Shown: positions 31,036 to 44,200 of the stretch, one piece after another
How positions within the stretch are numbered: position 1 is the stretch's first letter
How the letters are laid out: the number at the start of each line of letters is the position of its first letter
Source of the DNA: Thysanoteuthis rhombus
Lineage: Eukaryota; Mollusca; Cephalopoda; Oegopsida; Thysanoteuthidae
Length of the DNA stretch: 64,000 nt
Direction: 5' to 3'
Assembly: GCA_963457665.1 (NCBI GenBank)
Contig: OY735224.1
Coordinates: 47,683,311-47,747,310, forward strand
Position numbers and translations under genes: made by a program
Notes under the pieces: model-generated
Databases searched by the model: none
Seen by the model: only the letters and a program-made list of their open reading frames with translations
What the model was told of the DNA's origin: nothing

Positions 31036-33640
31036 TATAATCAAACCCTTTTTAAGTCTGAAACTAAACTGAAACTGAAGTTTTAGAGGTGTTCCCAATA
31101 TTTTCCTGAATGTAGTAAAAAAAAAAGTACTGATTTTACAAAGTGTTCATAACCAAGCCTGATGAGCAATGTTTCAAAGGTTTTTAACAACTTTCTTAAA
31201 TGTAGTAACAATATACAAGCCAGTGATAAAACCAACCTGAAAAGCTATAATCAGAGCCTTTCTATATTTGGAACTAAAGTTTTAGAGGTTTTCCAACAAT
31301 TTTCCTGAATGTAGAAAAAAAAATAGTACTAACTTTTCATAGTGTTCATAACCAAGTCTTAAAAGGTAGCCGCAGAAGCAATGCATGAGGGGTTTTTTAT
31401 CAACTTTCTTGAATGTAGTAACAATATACGAGTCAGAGATAAAACCAACCTAAAAAGCTATAATCAGAGCGTTTCTATATTTGAAAGTGAAGATTTAGAG
31501 GTTTTCCAACAATTTTCCAGAATATAGTAAAAAAAATAGTACCGATTTTTCAAAGTGTTCATAACCAAACCTTAAAAAGTAGCCACAGAAACAATGTTCC
31601 AAAGGTTTTTAACAACTTTCTTGAATGTAGTAACAATATACAAGTCGGAGATAAAAACAACCTAAAAAGATATAATCAGACCCTCTTTAGGTCTTTAAGT
31701 AAAGTTTTAGAGGTTTTCCAACAATTTTCCTGAATGTAGCAGAGAAAAATAGTCCTGATTTTTCAAAGTGTTAATAACCAAGCCTTAAAGGGTAGCCACA
31801 GAAGCAATGTTCTAAAGGTTTTTAACAACTTTCTTGAATATAGTTACAATATACGAGTCAGTGATAAAACCAACCTCAATAGCTATAAACATAGCCTTTA
31901 TATATTTGAAACTAAAGTTTTAGAGGTTTTCCAAATATTTTCCTGAATGTAGTGAAGAAAAATATTATTGATTTTTCACAGTGTTCATAACCAAGCCTTG
32001 AAGGGTAGCAACAGAAACAATGTTTAGGGGGTTTTAACAACTTTGTTGAATGTAGTAACAATATACGAGTCAGTGATAAAACCAACCTAAAAAGCTATAA
32101 ACACAGCCTTTGTATATTTGAAACTAAAGATTTAGAGGTTTTCCAACAAATTTCCTGAACGTGGTAAAAAAGAAATAGTACTGATTTTTGAAAGTGTTCA
32201 TAACTAAGCCTCAGAGGGTTGCCAGAGAAGCGATGTTTCAAAGGTTTTTAACAACTTTCTTGAATGTAGTAACAATATACAAGTCAGAGATAGAACCAAC
32301 CTAAAAAGATATAATCAGACCCTCTTTAGGTCTTAAACTAAAGTTTAGAGGTTTTCCAACAATTTTCGTGAATGTAGTGAAAAATAGTACTGATTTTTCA
32401 AGGTGTTCATAACCAAACCTTAAAAGGTAGCCGGAGAAGCAATGTTTCAAAGGTTTTTAACAACTTTCTTGAATGTAGTAACAATATACAAGTCAGTGAT
32501 AAAACTAACCTGAAAAGCTATAATCAGAGCCTTTCTATATTTGAAAGTAAATATTTAGAGGTTTTCCAACAATTTTACTGAATGTAGAAAAAAAATAGTA
32601 CTGATTTTTCAAAGTGTTCATAACCAAGCCTTAGAGGGTGGCCAGAGAAGCATTGTTTCAAAGTTTTTCAACAACTTTTTTGAATATAGTAACAACATAT
32701 GAGTCAGTGATAAAACCAACCTAAAAAACTATTATCGGAGATTTTCTATATTTGAAAGTAAATATTTAAAGGTTTTCCAACAATTTTCCTGAATGTAGTG
32801 AAAAATAGTCCTGATTTTTCCAAGTGTTAATAACTAAGCCTTGAAGGGTAGCCAGAGAAGCAATGTTTCAAAGGTTCTTAACAACTTTCTTGAATGTAGT
32901 AACAATATACAAGTCAGTGATAAAACCAACCTCAATAGCTATAAACATAGCCTTTATATATTTGAAACTAAAGTTTTAGAGGTTTTCCAACAATTTTCCT
33001 GAATGTAGTAGAGAAAGATAGTACTGATTTTTCACAGTGTTAATAACCAAGCCTTAAAGGGTAGCCAGAGAAGCATTGTTTCAAAGTTTTCTAACAACTT
33101 TTTTGAATATAGTAACAATATATGAGTCAGTGATAAAACCAACCTAAAAAACTATAATCAGAGAGTTTCTATATTTGAAAGTAAATATTTAGAGGTTTTC
33201 CAACAATTTTCCTTAATGTAGTGAAAATAGTACTGATTTTTCACAGTGTTATTAACTAAGCCTTAAAGGGTAGCCACAGAAGCAATGTTTCAAAGGTTTT
33301 TAACAACTTTCTTGAATGTAGTAACAATATACGAGTCAGACATAAAACCAACCTGAAAAGCTATAATCAGAGCCTTTTTAGTTTTGAAACAAAAGTTTTA
33401 GAGGTTTTCCAACAATTTTACTGAATGTAGTAAAAAAACAAGTACTGATTTTTCAAAGTGTTCATAACCAAGCCTTAAAGGGTAGCCACAGAAGCAATGT
33501 TTCAAAGGTTTTTAACAACTTTCTTGTATGTACTAATAATAAACGAATGAGCCTAAAAAGCTATAAACCTAAAAAGCTATAAACAGAGCTTTTTTAGCTC
33601 CTATGACTAATGTTTTTAATATTTTTAACAATTTTTTGTG
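31036..33640 (+). repeat. Dimer satellite, ~212-bp unit (C-like + A-like halves)
   Basis: About twelve units. One half carries ccaacctaaaaagctataa and agaggttttccaacaattt and resembles satellite C. The other carries ttcataaccaagcctta, gccacagaagcaatgttt and taacaactttcttgaatgta and is close to satellite A. The A-like half recurs at about 31144, 31343, 31556, 31770, 31984, 32199, 32407, 32620, 32830, 33044, 33249 and 33468 (spacing 199-219). The A-run of satellite A corresponds here to tagtaaaaaaaatagtac. Past 33540 the pattern decays into C-like sequence. Confidence 0.92.
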
Positions 33641-34012
33641 AAGTTATGATAATAAAAGAAGTTGTCAATAAAACATGTGGCAAATATCAACTCTGTATGA
33701 TGCAAAGTTGTCGAGCTATCTCCCTGTATACATGTCCACCCATAGACAGATGAATTATCCTTGGTAATACTCAATATTTCTCTAGTCCACCTGTAAACGA
33801 TGGCTGAGAATGAATTCCCTATCAGAAATATTATCTTCCTTTGGTAAACATTCCTTTATTTCTCTAACTTCTTCCTTTGAGAGTGGGACAACGAGTAAGT
33901 AGATGCAACACTGAAGGCAAATTCTATCAGTAAAGCTAGTTTGACTACTGTCAACCCATAAATAATAAAGGTTTTATCAATTTCCAATAGGGGGCTCCTT
34001 ATCACCAATCCT

Positions 34013-34060
<48 letters not shown>

Positions 34061-35055
34061 ATATATTATAATTAAATCTTGTTCCGTAGACACTAGGGCA
34101 TGCCCATTCTAATGCTGTACCTGGTTTCATGAAAATCTTCAGGAGGTTTAAACTTGAGATGATGAGACACTGTTGTTTATTTATTTGTGATGTTGTTGAT
34201 AGCAACAATCAAAACAGAAACAGTGTCCTTAATTGTGATAACCATCAATCGAAATATAGTCAGAGTTTTGTTCAGTTTTAAATCACACGTACGGGCTGTG
34301 CCAATGTTGTTTTTTTGTTTGTTTGTTTTTGTCTTTTTTCAAGGAATAAACACTTCAGGAAAAAAAATTGTCCGACTTATGACGGTGCCAGTGAGAAAGT
34401 CGGGGAGAACCAGTATTACATGAGACTTTCAATTTACAACTCTAGTGTATTCGATCCAAACTGGGTTCCCCCTCACTTGTGAGCTTGCGCCCCACTAAGA
34501 TAAGCTTAGTGAACATTAGTATTATATTGATATATTTTCGATTTTTCAACAGGTTCCAAAACACTGATCTAATGTCTGATCTCTATATGTTTTACGAAAT
34601 CCCAGACAACGATTAGGATTCTCACGATCCAGTTGTCTATGGCTGAGATGCTCACGATTCCAAATTGAAGACAGTTAAGCCGGAAAATTCAAAACTCCCT
34701 GACAAGGAGTGCTACGCAAAACTGATTGAACCGTTCCACCTAAAGAAAAAATAAGTATTGAATAACACAAAACAGAATTATTCGCATCAACAGATGTTTT
34801 CATTGTTTATGAAATTATTTTTTTGATAATAACATGAACGACATGGTAAAATAAAAAATATATTTATTTAACTAAAATGCGACATATTTGAAGCAATAAC
34901 ATGTTTCCAGCAACGTTCTCATGATTACCACTGTTGGACTTCCCACCAAAATTCTCTGAGCCTCAGAATGTGCTCGAAACCCTCTTTGTGGGTTGTCGGC
35001 CACTGAATTCTTTACTATTCACAACCGGTTTTAGCCTCCCTTGAATTATTTTTTG
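33641..35055. other. Non-satellite stretch, no gene recognised
   Basis: The only region longer than 1 kb that does not align with A, B, C, D or the 1236-bp unit. It is AT-rich, with an (AT)n tract and a gtttgtttgtttttgtc stretch near 34315. The longest open frames (about 65-78 codons, such as 34187-34423) are low-complexity and have no recognisable domain. It may be unique DNA or an unrecognised dispersed repeat. Confidence 0.6.
34014..34069. repeat. (AT)n(GT)n microsatellite
   Basis: About 17 at dinucleotides, then seven gt, then tatatatta. Confidence 0.97.
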
Positions 35056-36690
35056 AATCAAGTTTTGAGTTGAAAATAATCTGTTAGACTTTATTTTGTT
35101 CCCACAAAGCCATTAACGCTGATATTCACAATGGTCTCTTCAAGACTCTTTTCCTTTCCAGGAGGAAGCCAGTGAAATTGAACCTGAAAATAGTCTGTGA
35201 CACATTATTTTGTATCCAGGAAGCCTTTTAGACTGAAATCCAAAATGGTCTATTCGAGACTCTTTCTGTTTCCGGGAGAAAGCAAATATTATTAATTAAA
35301 AATGAAAATAGTCTGTTAGACTTCATTTTGTATTCCGTAAGCCTTTTAGATTGAAATTCACAATTATCTCTTCGAGATGCTTTTCATTTCTGGGAGGAAA
35401 CTAGTGAAAGTGAACCTGAAAATAGTCTGTGAGACTTTAATTTGTTTCCAGGGGGCTTTTGAGACTGAAATTCACAATGGTCTCTTCAGCACTCTTTTTG
35501 TTTTCAGGAGGAAGCCAGTGAAAATAGTCTATGACACTTTATTTCATTTTTAGGAAGTCTATGAGACAGAAATTCACAATTGTCCTTTAGAGTCTCTTTT
35601 TGTTTTCAGGAGGAAAACAGTGAAATTGAACCTGGAAATAGTCTGTGAGACTCTATTTTGTTTTTGGGAAGTCTATGAGACTGAAAATTCACTAAGGTTT
35701 TGTCAATACTCTTTTTGTTTTGGAGAGGAAGCCAGTGAAATTGAACCTTGAAATAGTCTGCTGGACTTTATTTTGTTCCAAGGAATCCTTTTAGACTGAA
35801 ATTCACAATGGTCTACTCAAGACACTTTTTGTTTTTGGGAGGAAGCAAGTGAAATTTAACCTGAAAATAGTCTTTAAGACTTTATTTTGTTCCCAGGAAG
35901 CCTTTAAGACTAAAATTCACAATTGTCTCTTCAAAACAATTTTTGTTCCTGGGAGGAAAACAGTGAAACTGAACCTGAAAATAGTCTGTGAGACTTTATT
36001 TAGTTTCTAGGGAGCCTTTTAGACTAAAATTCACATTGTCTTTTGGGGACTCTTTTTGTTTTCGGGATGAAAACAGCGAAATTGAACCTGAAAATAGTCT
36101 GTTAGACTTTATTTAGTTTCCATGAAGCCTTTCAGACAGAAATTCACAAATGTCCTTTAGAGTCTCTTTTTTTTTTCGGGAGGAAAACAGTGAAATTGAA
36201 CCTGTAAAGTGTCTGTTAGACTTTATTTAGTTTCCAGGAAGCCTTCTGGACTAAAATCCACAACTGTCCTTTAGGGATTCTTTTTGTTTTCGGGGGGAAT
36301 ACAGTGAAATTGAACCTGAAAATAGTCTGTGAGACTTTATTTAGTTTCCATGAGTCGTTTCAGACAAAAAATTCACAATTGTCCTTTAGAGTTTCTTTTT
36401 GTTTTCGGGAGGAAAACAGTGAAATTGAACCTGAAAATAGTCTGTTAGACTTTATTTAGTTTCCATGAAGCCTTTAAGACAGAAATTCACAATTGTCCTT
36501 TAAAGTCTCTTTTTTTTTTTCGGGAGGAAAACAGTGAAATTGAACCTGTAAATTGTCTGTAAGATTTTATTTAGTTTCCAGGAAGCCTTTTAGACAAAAA
36601 TTCAAAATTGTCCTTTAGAGTCTCTTTTTGTTTTCGGGAGGAATACAGTGAAATTGAACCTGAAAATAGTCTGTGAGACTTTATTTAGTT

Positions 36691-39600
36691 TCCATGAGTC
36701 CTTTCAGACAAAAATTCACAATTGTCCTTTAGAGTTTCTTTTTGTTTTCGGGAGGAAAACAGTGAAATTGAACCTGTAAATTGTCTGTGACACTTTATTT
36801 TGTATCCAGGAACCTTTAAGATTGATATCAACAATGGTCTCTTCAAGACTCATTTTTTTTCGGGAGGGAGCCAGTTGAATTGAACCAGAAAAAAGTCTGC
36901 GAGACTTTTTTTTTCCAGGAAGCTTCTAAGACTGAAATATGCAATGGTTTCTCCAGTAATCTTTTTGTTTTCGAATAGATGCCAGTTAAATTTAAACTGA
37001 AAATAGTCTGTGAGACTTTATTTTGTTTCCAGGAAGCCTTTCAGACTCAAATTCACAATCGTCCTTTAGGGACTCTTTTTGTTTTTGGGAGGAAAACAGT
37101 GAAATTGAACCTGAGAATAGTCTGTGAGACTTTATTTAGTTCCCAGGAAGCCTTTTAGTCTAAAATTCACAATTGTCCTTTGGGGACTCTTTTTGTTTTC
37201 TGGAGGAAAACAGTGAAATTGAACCTGAAAATAGTCTGTTAGACTTTATTTAGTTTCAAGGAAGCCTTTCAGACTCAAATTCACAATTGTCCTTTAGGGA
37301 TTCTTTTTGTTTTCTGGAGGAAAACAGTGAAATTGAACCTGAAAAAAGTCTGTGAGACTTTATTTAGTTTCCAGGAAGCCTTTTAGTCTAAAATTCACAA
37401 TTGTCCTTTGGGGACTCTTTTTGTTTTCTGGAGGAAAACAGTGAAATTGAACCTGAAAATAGTCTGTTAGACTTTATTTAGTTTCAAGGAAGCCTTTCAG
37501 ACTCAAATTCACAATTGTCCTTTAGGGATTCTTTTTGTTTTCTGGAGGAAAACAGTGAAATTGAACCTGAAAATAGTCTGTGAGACTTTATTTAGTTTCC
37601 AGGAAGCCTTTTAATCTAAAATTCACAATCGTCCTTTAGGGATTCTTTTTGTTTTCTGGAGGAAAACAGTGAAATTGAACCTGAAAATAATCTGTTAGAC
37701 TTTTTTTGGTTTCCAGGAAGCCTTTTGGACTAAAATTCACAATTGTCCTTTAGGGACTCTCTTTGTTTTCTGGAGGAAAACAGTGAAATTGAACCTGAAA
37801 ATAATCTGTTAGACTTTATTTAGTTTCAAGGAAGCCTTTCAGACTCAAATTCACAATTGTCCTTTAGGGACTCTTTTTGTTTTCTGGAGGAAAACAGTGA
37901 AATTGAACCTGAAAATAGTCTGAGAGGCTTTATTTAGTTTCCAGGAAGCCTTTTGGACTAAAATACACAATCGTCCTTTAGGGACTCTTTTTGTTTTCTG
38001 GAGGAAAACAGTGAAATTGAACCTGAAAATAATCTGTTAGACTTTATTTAGTTTTCAGAAAGCCTTTTAGACTAAAATTCACAATCGTCCTTTAGAGACT
38101 CTTTTTGTTTTCTGGAGGAAAACAGTGAAATTGAACCTGAAAATAGTCTGTTAAACTTTATTTAATTTTCAGAAAGCCTTTTAGACTAAAATTCACAATC
38201 GTCCTTCAGGGACTCTTTTTGTTTTCGGGAGGAAAACAGTGAAATTGAACCTGAAAATAGTCTGTAAGACTTTATTTAGTTTCCAGGAAGCCTTTTAGAC
38301 TAAAATTCACAATAGTCCTTTAGGGACTCTTTTTGTTTTCTGGAGGAAAACAGTGAAATTGAACCTGAAAATAGTCTGTTAGACTTTATTTAGTTTCCAG
38401 GAAGACTTTTAGACTAAAATTCACAATTGTCCTTTAGAGACACTTTTTGTTTTTGGGGGTAGAACAGTGAAATTGAACCTGAAAATAGTCTGTTAGACTT
38501 TATTTAGTTTCCAGGAAGCCATTTAGACTAAAATTCACAATCGTCCTTTAGGGACTCTTTTTGTTTTCGGGAGGAAAACAGTGAAATTGAACCTGAAAAT
38601 AGTCTGTGAGACTTTATTTAGTTTCCAGGAAGCCATTTAGACTAAAATTCACAATTGTCCTTTAGGGACTCTTTTTGTTTTGGGGAGGAGAACAGTGAAA
38701 TTTAACCTGAAAATAGTCTGTGAGACTTTATTTAGTTTTCAGATAGTCTTTTAGACTAAAATTCACAATTGTCCTTTAGGGACTCTTTTTGTTTTCTGGA
38801 GGAAAACAGTGAAATTGAACCTGAAAATAGTCTTTGAGACTTTATTTAGTTTCTATGAAGCCTTTTAGACTAAAATTCACAATCGTCCTTTAGGGACTCT
38901 TTTTCTTTTCGGGAGGAAAACAGTGAAATTGAACCTGAAAATAGTCTGTGAGACTTTATTTAGTCTCCATGAAGCCTTTTAGACTAAAATTCACAATTGT
39001 CCTTGAGGGACTCTTTTTGTTTTCTGGAGGAAAACAGTGAAATTGAACCTGAAAATAGTCTGTGAGACTTTATTTAGTTTCCAGGAAGCCTTTTAGACTA
39101 TAATTCACAATCGTCCTTTAGGGACTCTTTTTGTTTTCGGGAGGAAAACAGTGAAATTGAACCTGAAAATAGTCTGTAAGACTTTATTTAGTTTCCAGGA
39201 AGCCTTTTAGACTAAAATTCACAATTGTCCTTTAGGGACTCTTTTTGTTTTCTGGAGGAAAACAGTGAAATTGAACCTGAAAATAGACTGTTAGACTTTA
39301 TTTAGTTTCCAGGAAGACTTTTAGACTAAAATTCACAATTGTCCTTTAGAGACACTTTTTGTTTTTGGGGGTAGAACAGTGAAATTGAACCTGAAAATAG
39401 TCTGTTAGACTTTATTTAGTTTCCAGGAAGCCATTTAGACTAAAATTCACAATCGTCCTTTAGGGACTCTATTTGTTTTCGGGAGGAAAACAGTGAAATT
39501 GAACCTGAAAATAGTCTGTAAGACTTTATTTAGTTTCCAGGAAGCCATTTAGACTAAAATTCACAATTGTCCTTTAGGGACTCTTTTTGTTTTGGGGAGG

Positions 39601-41245
39601 AGAACAGTGAAATTTAACCTGAAAATAGTCTGTGAGACTTTATTTAGTTTTCAGAAAGCCTTTTAGACTAAAATTCACAATCGTCCTTTAGGGACTCTTT
39701 TTGTTTTCTGGAGGAAAACAGTGAAATTGAACCTGAAAATAGTCTGTGAGACTTTATTTAGTTCCCAAGAAGCGTTTTAGACTAAAATTCACAATTGTCC
39801 TTTAGGGATTCTTTTTGTTTTCTGGAGGAAAACAGTGAAATTGAACCTGAAAATAGTCTTTGAGACTTTATTTAGTTTCCAGGAAGCCTTTTAGACTAAA
39901 ATTCACAATTGTCCTTTAGGGACTCTTTTTCTTTTCGGGAGGAAAACAGTGAAATTGAACCTGAAAATAGTCTGTGAGACTTTATTTAGTCTCCATGAAG
40001 CCTTTTAGACTAAAATTCACAATTGTCCTTGAGGGACTCTTTTTGTTTTCTGGAGGAAAACAGTGAAATTGAACCTGAAAATAGTCTGTGAGACTTTATT
40101 TAGTTTCCAGGAAGCCTTTTAGACTATAATTCACAATCGTCCTTTAGGGACTCTTTTTGTTTTCGGGAGGAAAACAGTGAAATTGAACCTGAAAATAGTC
40201 TGTTAGACTTTATTTAGTTTCCAGGAAGCCTTTTAGACTAAAATTCACAATTGTCCTTTAGAGACACTTTTTGTTTTTGGGAGGAGAACAGTGAAATTGA
40301 ACCTGAAAATAGTCTGTTAGACTTTATTTAGTTTTCAGAAAGCCTTTTAGACTAAAATTCACAATTGTCCTTTAGGGACTCTTTTTGTTTTCGGGAGGAA
40401 AACAGTGAAATTGAACCTGAAAATAGTCTGTGAGACTTTATTTAGTTCCCAAGAAGCCTTTTAGACTAAAATTCACAATTGTCCTTTAGGGACTCTTTTT
40501 GTTTTCTGGAGGAAAACAGTGATATTGAACTTGAAAATAGTCTGTGAGACTTCATTTAGTTTCCAGGAAGCCTTCTGGACTATAATTCACAATCGTCCTT
40601 TAGGGACTCTTTTTGTTTTCTGGAGGAAAACAGTGAAATTGAACCTGAAAATAATCTGTAAGACTTTATTTAGTTTCCAGGAAGCCATTTAGACTAAAAT
40701 TCACAATTGTCCTTTAGGGACTCTTTCTGTTTTGGGGAGGAGAACAGTAAAATTGAACCTTAAAATAGTCTGTTAGACTTTATTTAGTTTTCAGAAAGCC
40801 TTTTAGACTAAAATTGACAATCGTCCTTTAGGGACTCTTTTTGTTTTCTGGAGGAAAACAGTGAAATTGAACCTGAAAATAGTCTGTTAGACTTTATTTA
40901 GTTTTCAGAAAGTCTTTTAGACTAAAATTCACAATTGTCCTTTAGGGACTCTTTTTGTTTTCTGGAGGAAAACAGTGAAATTGAACCTGAAAATAGTCTT
41001 TGAGACTTTATTTAGTTTCCAGGAAGCCTTTTAGACTAAAATTCACAATTGTCCTTTAGGGACTCTTTTTGTTTTCGGGAGGAAAACAGTGAAATTGAAC
41101 CTGAAAATAGTCTGTGAGACTTTATTTAGTTCCCAAGAAGCCTTTTAGACTAAAATTCACAATAGTCCTTTAGGGACTCTTTTTGTTTTCTGGAGGAAAA
41201 CAGTGAAATTGAACCTGAGAATAGTCTGTGAGACTTTATTTAGTT
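36691..41245 (+). repeat. Satellite B higher-order block, copy 1 (4555 bp)
   Basis: About 40 monomers, starting at the rare tccatgagtcctttcagac variant and followed by atatcaacaatggtctc and gcaatggtttctccagtaatc. All recur at +4555 (start 41246). The offset holds to at least 38460/43015 (ttgggggtagaac). Confidence 0.9.
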
Positions 41246-44200
41246 TCCATGAGTCCTTTCAGACAAAAATTCACAATTGTCCTTTAGAGTTTCTTTTTGT
41301 TTTCGGGAGGAAAACAGTGAAATTGAACCTGTAAATTGTCTGTGACACTTTATTTTGTATCCAGGAACCTTTAAGATTGATATCAACAATGGTCTCTTCA
41401 AGACTCATTTTTTTTCGGGAGGGAGCCAGTTGAATTGAACCAGAAAAAAGTCTGCGAGACTTTTTTTTTCCAGGAAGCTTCTAAGACTGAAATATGCAAT
41501 GGTTTCTCCAGTAATCTTTTTGTTTTCGAATAGATGCCAGTTAAATTTAAACTGAAAATAGTCTGTGAGACTTTATTTTGTTTCCAGGAAGCCTTTCAGA
41601 CTCAAATTCACAATCGTCCTTTAGGGACTCTTTTTGTTTTTGGGAGGAAAACAGTGAAATTGAACCTGAGAATAGTCTGTGAGACTTTATTTAGTTCCCA
41701 GGAAGCCTTTTAGTCTAAAATTCACAATTGTCCTTTGGGGACTCTTTTTGTTTTCTGGAGGAAAACAGTGAAATTGAACCTGAAAATAGTCTGTTAGACT
41801 TTATTTAGTTTCAAGGAAGCCTTTCAGACTCAAATTCACAATTGTCCTTTAGGGATTCTTTTTGTTTTCTGGAGGAAAACAGTGAAATTGAACCTGAAAA
41901 AAGTCTGTGAGACTTTATTTAGTTTCCAGGAAGCCTTTTAGTCTAAAATTCACAATTGTCCTTTGGGGACTCTTTTTGTTTTCTGGAGGAAAACAGTGAA
42001 ATTGAACCTGAAAATAGTCTGTTAGACTTTATTTAGTTTCAAGGAAGCCTTTCAGACTCAAATTCACAATTGTCCTTTAGGGATTCTTTTTGTTTTCTGG
42101 AGGAAAACAGTGAAATTGAACCTGAAAATAGTCTGTGAGACTTTATTTAGTTTCCAGGAAGCCTTTTAATCTAAAATTCACAATCGTCCTTTAGGGATTC
42201 TTTTTGTTTTCTGGAGGAAAACAGTGAAATTGAACCTGAAAATAATCTGTTAGACTTTTTTTGGTTTCCAGGAAGCCTTTTGGACTAAAATTCACAATTG
42301 TCCTTTAGGGACTCTCTTTGTTTTCTGGAGGAAAACAGTGAAATTGAACCTGAAAATAATCTGTTAGACTTTATTTAGTTTCAAGGAAGCCTTTCAGACT
42401 CAAATTCACAATTGTCCTTTAGGGACTCTTTTTGTTTTCTGGAGGAAAACAGTGAAATTGAACCTGAAAATAGTCTGAGAGGCTTTATTTAGTTTCCAGG
42501 AAGCCTTTTGGACTAAAATACACAATCGTCCTTTAGGGACTCTTTTTGTTTTCTGGAGGAAAACAGTGAAATTGAACCTGAAAATAATCTGTTAGACTTT
42601 ATTTAGTTTTCAGAAAGCCTTTTAGACTAAAATTCACAATCGTCCTTTAGAGACTCTTTTTGTTTTCTGGAGGAAAACAGTGAAATTGAACCTGAAAATA
42701 GTCTGTTAAACTTTATTTAATTTTCAGAAAGCCTTTTAGACTAAAATTCACAATCGTCCTTCAGGGACTCTTTTTGTTTTCGGGAGGAAAACAGTGAAAT
42801 TGAACCTGAAAATAGTCTGTAAGACTTTATTTAGTTTCCAGGAAGCCTTTTAGACTAAAATTCACAATAGTCCTTTAGGGACTCTTTTTGTTTTCTGGAG
42901 GAAAACAGTGAAATTGAACCTGAAAATAGTCTGTTAGACTTTATTTAGTTTCCAGGAAGACTTTTAGACTAAAATTCACAATTGTCCTTTAGAGACACTT
43001 TTTGTTTTTGGGGGTAGAACAGTGAAATTGAACCTGAAAATAGTCTGTTAGACTTTATTTAGTTTCCAGGAAGCCATTTAGACTAAAATTCACAATCGTC
43101 CTTTAGGGACTCTTTTTGTTTTCGGGAGGAAAACAGTGAAATTGAACCTGAAAATAGTCTGTGAGACTTTATTTAGTTTCCAGGAAGCCATTTAGACTAA
43201 AATTCACAATTGTCCTTTAGGGACTCTTTTTGTTTTGGGGAGGAGAACAGTGAAATTTAACCTGAAAATAGTCTGTGAGACTTTATTTAGTTTTCAGATA
43301 GTCTTTTAGACTAAAATTCACAATTGTCCTTTAGGGACTCTTTTTGTTTTCTGGAGGAAAACAGTGAAATTGAACCTGAAAATAGTCTTTGAGACTTTAT
43401 TTAGTTTCTATGAAGCCTTTTAGACTAAAATTCACAATCGTCCTTTAGGGACTCTTTTTCTTTTCGGGAGGAAAACAGTGAAATTGAACCTGAAAATAGT
43501 CTGTGAGACTTTATTTAGTCTCCATGAAGCCTTTTAGACTAAAATTCACAATTGTCCTTGAGGGACTCTTTTTGTTTTCTGGAGGAAAACAGTGAAATTG
43601 AACCTGAAAATAGTCTGTGAGACTTTATTTAGTTTCCAGGAAGCCTTTTAGACTATAATTCACAATCGTCCTTTAGGGACTCTTTTTGTTTTCGGGAGGA
43701 AAACAGTGAAATTGAACCTGAAAATAGTCTGTAAGACTTTATTTAGTTTCCAGGAAGCCTTTTAGACTAAAATTCACAATTGTCCTTTAGAGACACTTTT
43801 TGTTTTTGGGAGGAAAACAGTGAAATTGAACCTGAAAATAGTCTGTTAGACTTTATTTAGTTTTCAGAAAGCCTTTTAGACTAAAATTCACAATTGTCCT
43901 TTAGGGACTCTTTTTGTTTTCTGGAGGAAAACAGTGAAATTGAACCTGAAAATAGTCTGTGAGACTTTATTTAGTTCCCAAGAAGCCTTTTAGACTAAAA
44001 TTCACAATTGTCCTTTAGGGACTCTCTTTGTTTTCTGGAGGAAAACAGTGATATTGAACTTGAAAATAGTCTGTGAGACTTCATTTAGTTTCCAGGAAGC
44101 CTTCTGGACTAAAATTCACAATCGTCCTTTAGGGACTCTTTTTGTTTTCTGGAGGAAAACAGTGAAATTGAACCTGAAAATAATCTGTAAGACTTTATTT

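Noticed and set aside
34187..34423. 78-codon frame in the non-satellite stretch
   Set aside because: No recognisable domain, low-complexity Phe/Val stretch from a T-rich tract, and a length expected by chance.
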